This document shows, one piece after another, positions 62,440 through 64,000 of a DNA stretch of 64,000 bases (its first letter is position 1; every line of letters starts with the position of its first letter). The stretch is from assembly GCA_950295325.1 (NCBI GenBank), contig OX485803.1:22134001-22198000 (forward strand). The letters are read 5' to 3'. The DNA is from Polytrichum commune (Eukaryota > Streptophyta > Polytrichopsida > Polytrichales > Polytrichaceae). The position numbers and the translations under genes were made by a program. A model generated the notes under the pieces. The model ran no database searches. It was not told where the DNA came from and saw only the letters and a list, made by a program, of their open reading frames with translations.

Positions 62440-64000
62440 GGAGGATGTTAAGTTCCCCCACGAACGTTTTTTGGGGAGGAAGATTCGGGCAGGGGCAGCC
62501 GTCCGTTCGAAAAATCAAGATTCTCTGGACCCAACCGAAAAATGTTGCCCGCCCGCCCGACTTCGAAAAAACGATTGCCCTTGCATTCTTGAAGCCCGCT
62601 TTATCCACAAGTCCCATATTGAGTCCACTTCACCTTCAAGGTCCCAAATCCAATATATATGGTCACTTCCATTGAGTAATAAGCAATTGGTTGGAATTTC
62701 ATTTTCAAAGTGAAATCACCAATAAACCCTCATTAGTCACTGAGGTTATAAGTTTTGTGACTACCATTGAAAGGGTTTGTGTCATTCTAATTAATTGTAA
62801 GTTATATTTATTCCAGTAGATTAGGATTCATTCCAGTAAGTACATTTTCTAGGGTCCATTCACGGTTGGGGTACTACTTTTGGGATAAAGGACTTAAGGA
62901 CTATGTCGCATTGGATCTCGGCGTTTATCATGATTTACTATTATTTGATCAATAAATTTTAAATAGATAAGTATGTAGTTCATAGGCTTTATCAAGAAAG
63001 GTATTATTTCTTATTAAATAATCACCAATAATGGATAAATTCCCTATGAAATAAGTAGATAAGTCATGAAACTTGTAAAGAGGTCATATGACTTGTTTGG
63101 GCCACATCAATGGCAATTTTTACTATTCAAGTGTACATCAGAGGTCAATTTTTTCTTGTTTTGCATCCTAATACCTTGGTGTAAGTGTCATGTGTCCATA
63201 CATATATTTTTTAATGTCCAACTCTAATACTAAACGTTCTTTTTTCATGTAGCCATGATTTTGTGTATTGTTGGCCATGTTTGGTGCCACATGTAAAGTT
63301 ATACAATTGGTATGCAATACATTTTTGGTTTTATTGGTACACACTTGAACGATGATTGTGAGGAAAAAAATTGGGATTGTTTCAATTAATTTTTGTTGTC
63401 CTTTTCATTCCTTGGTCCTAAGATGAACAATTTTGACAGCACCCATGAATGTTCTTTAAGGAATCAAAATGATATCTTAGATGACCATATTCCTTGTAAA
63501 TTAACTTTATCGGTGTACTCAATATGGAGTATAAAATGTAGGTATGATCCAAAATATGCTTCACAATACAAATCTAAGCACACCAAGTATGTGAAGTTAT
63601 CTAAAATAATCCTTTTACCGTTAGACACCCAAAAGTAGTACCCCAACCGTGAATGCCACCTCTAAGTACTTAGGCTTAATTAGTTTGGTAAGCATGCTTT
63701 CTAATTTGATTGGTATTAATCAAAATTAATCAGGATTTATTAGACTTAGTTACACTCAATCACACTTAATTAGTTTAAATGCCAATGAAAATTTTGTGAA
63801 AGTAGAAGGTATTAACTAAAACATTAGAAAATACTAAAAATTGTAATATTTAACATATTAATTTAAATAACTAATTTTAGGTCTATTTTAGAATGATGCA
63901 GACCCTTTCAATGGTAAGTCACAAAATTTTTGACCTTGGTGCTAATGAGGGTTTTGAATTTCAAGTTAATTATATGGTTTATTGGCATTTTCACTTTAAA
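62440..64000. mobile_element. Inverted-arm element, runs off the window
   Basis: The tract around 62,695-62,800 (AATAAACCCTCATTAG, TTTTGTGACTACCATTGAAA) recurs inverted at 63,885-64,000. The left arm also matches 34,600-34,960, so it is a dispersed family. The right end lies outside the window. The TIR element at 62,852-63,660 sits between the arms. Confidence 0.55.
62852..63660. mobile_element. 809-bp TIR element
   Basis: Inverted ends share CATTCACGGTTGGGGTACTA and onward for about 28 bp, the first four to five bases differing. Flanked by TCTA at 62,848-62,851 and 63,661-63,664. Non-coding. It is nested in the inverted-arm element. Confidence 0.65.

Overview
The window is nuclear DNA of a land plant. 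It is AT-rich, intron-bearing, packed with nested plant transposons, and carries an interstitial TTTAGGG-type repeat. Two tandem genes encode four-helix-like N-terminus / protein kinase / NB-ARC / LRR receptors. That kinase-NB-ARC-LRR (PNL) architecture has been reported from mosses, so a bryophyte, probably a moss, is the best guess; this is inference. No tRNA, rRNA or CRISPR array was seen.

Layout. (1) 250-10,450: a decayed Ty3/gypsy pol (+) is split by a 7.5-kb CACTA element (TSD TTC). The CACTA transposase remnant (-) is itself split twice by TGTGAG...CTCACA elements E1 and E2 (TSDs ATCAG and GAAAC). (2) About 10,663-34,205: segmental-duplication copy 1, with the decayed receptor NLR1 (-). 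Its LRR part is separated from its NB-ARC and kinase exons by 11.6 kb of foreign DNA (16,219-27,825). That DNA holds an apparently intact hAT transposase (-), a convergent partner gene (+), two G-rich arrays and a telomere-like tract. (3) 34,206-37,667: spacer with a mariner-type TIR element that contains E3 (TSD ACTAG). (4) 37,667-56,317: duplication copy 2, with E4 (TSD CGTGT) and the better-preserved receptor NLR2 (-): three exons, canonical introns, about 64 uninterrupted LRRs. The LRR tail is cut off by a 164-bp foldback element. (5) 56,318-64,000: a decayed Mutator-type transposase gene (-) split by a 1.1-kb TIR element, a GC-rich island behind a TATA box, and a nested inverted-repeat element running off the window.

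The most unusual content is the TGTGAG...CTCACA family (E1-E4). Each copy has TG...CA ends and a perfect 5-bp target duplication, as expected of solo LTRs. Each also carries, in the same order: a conserved 5' end; a minisatellite whose sequence differs from copy to copy; a two-stem hairpin whose stems change by compensatory substitutions; a micro-ORF of about 54-67 codons whose core (RACVAKAAGWTLE) is kept almost entirely by synonymous change; a poly(A) signal embedded in two of its codons; and a terminal stem-loop with a near-invariant loop. This looks like a retroelement LTR that encodes a selected microprotein under a structured RNA leader. I do not recognise the peptide.
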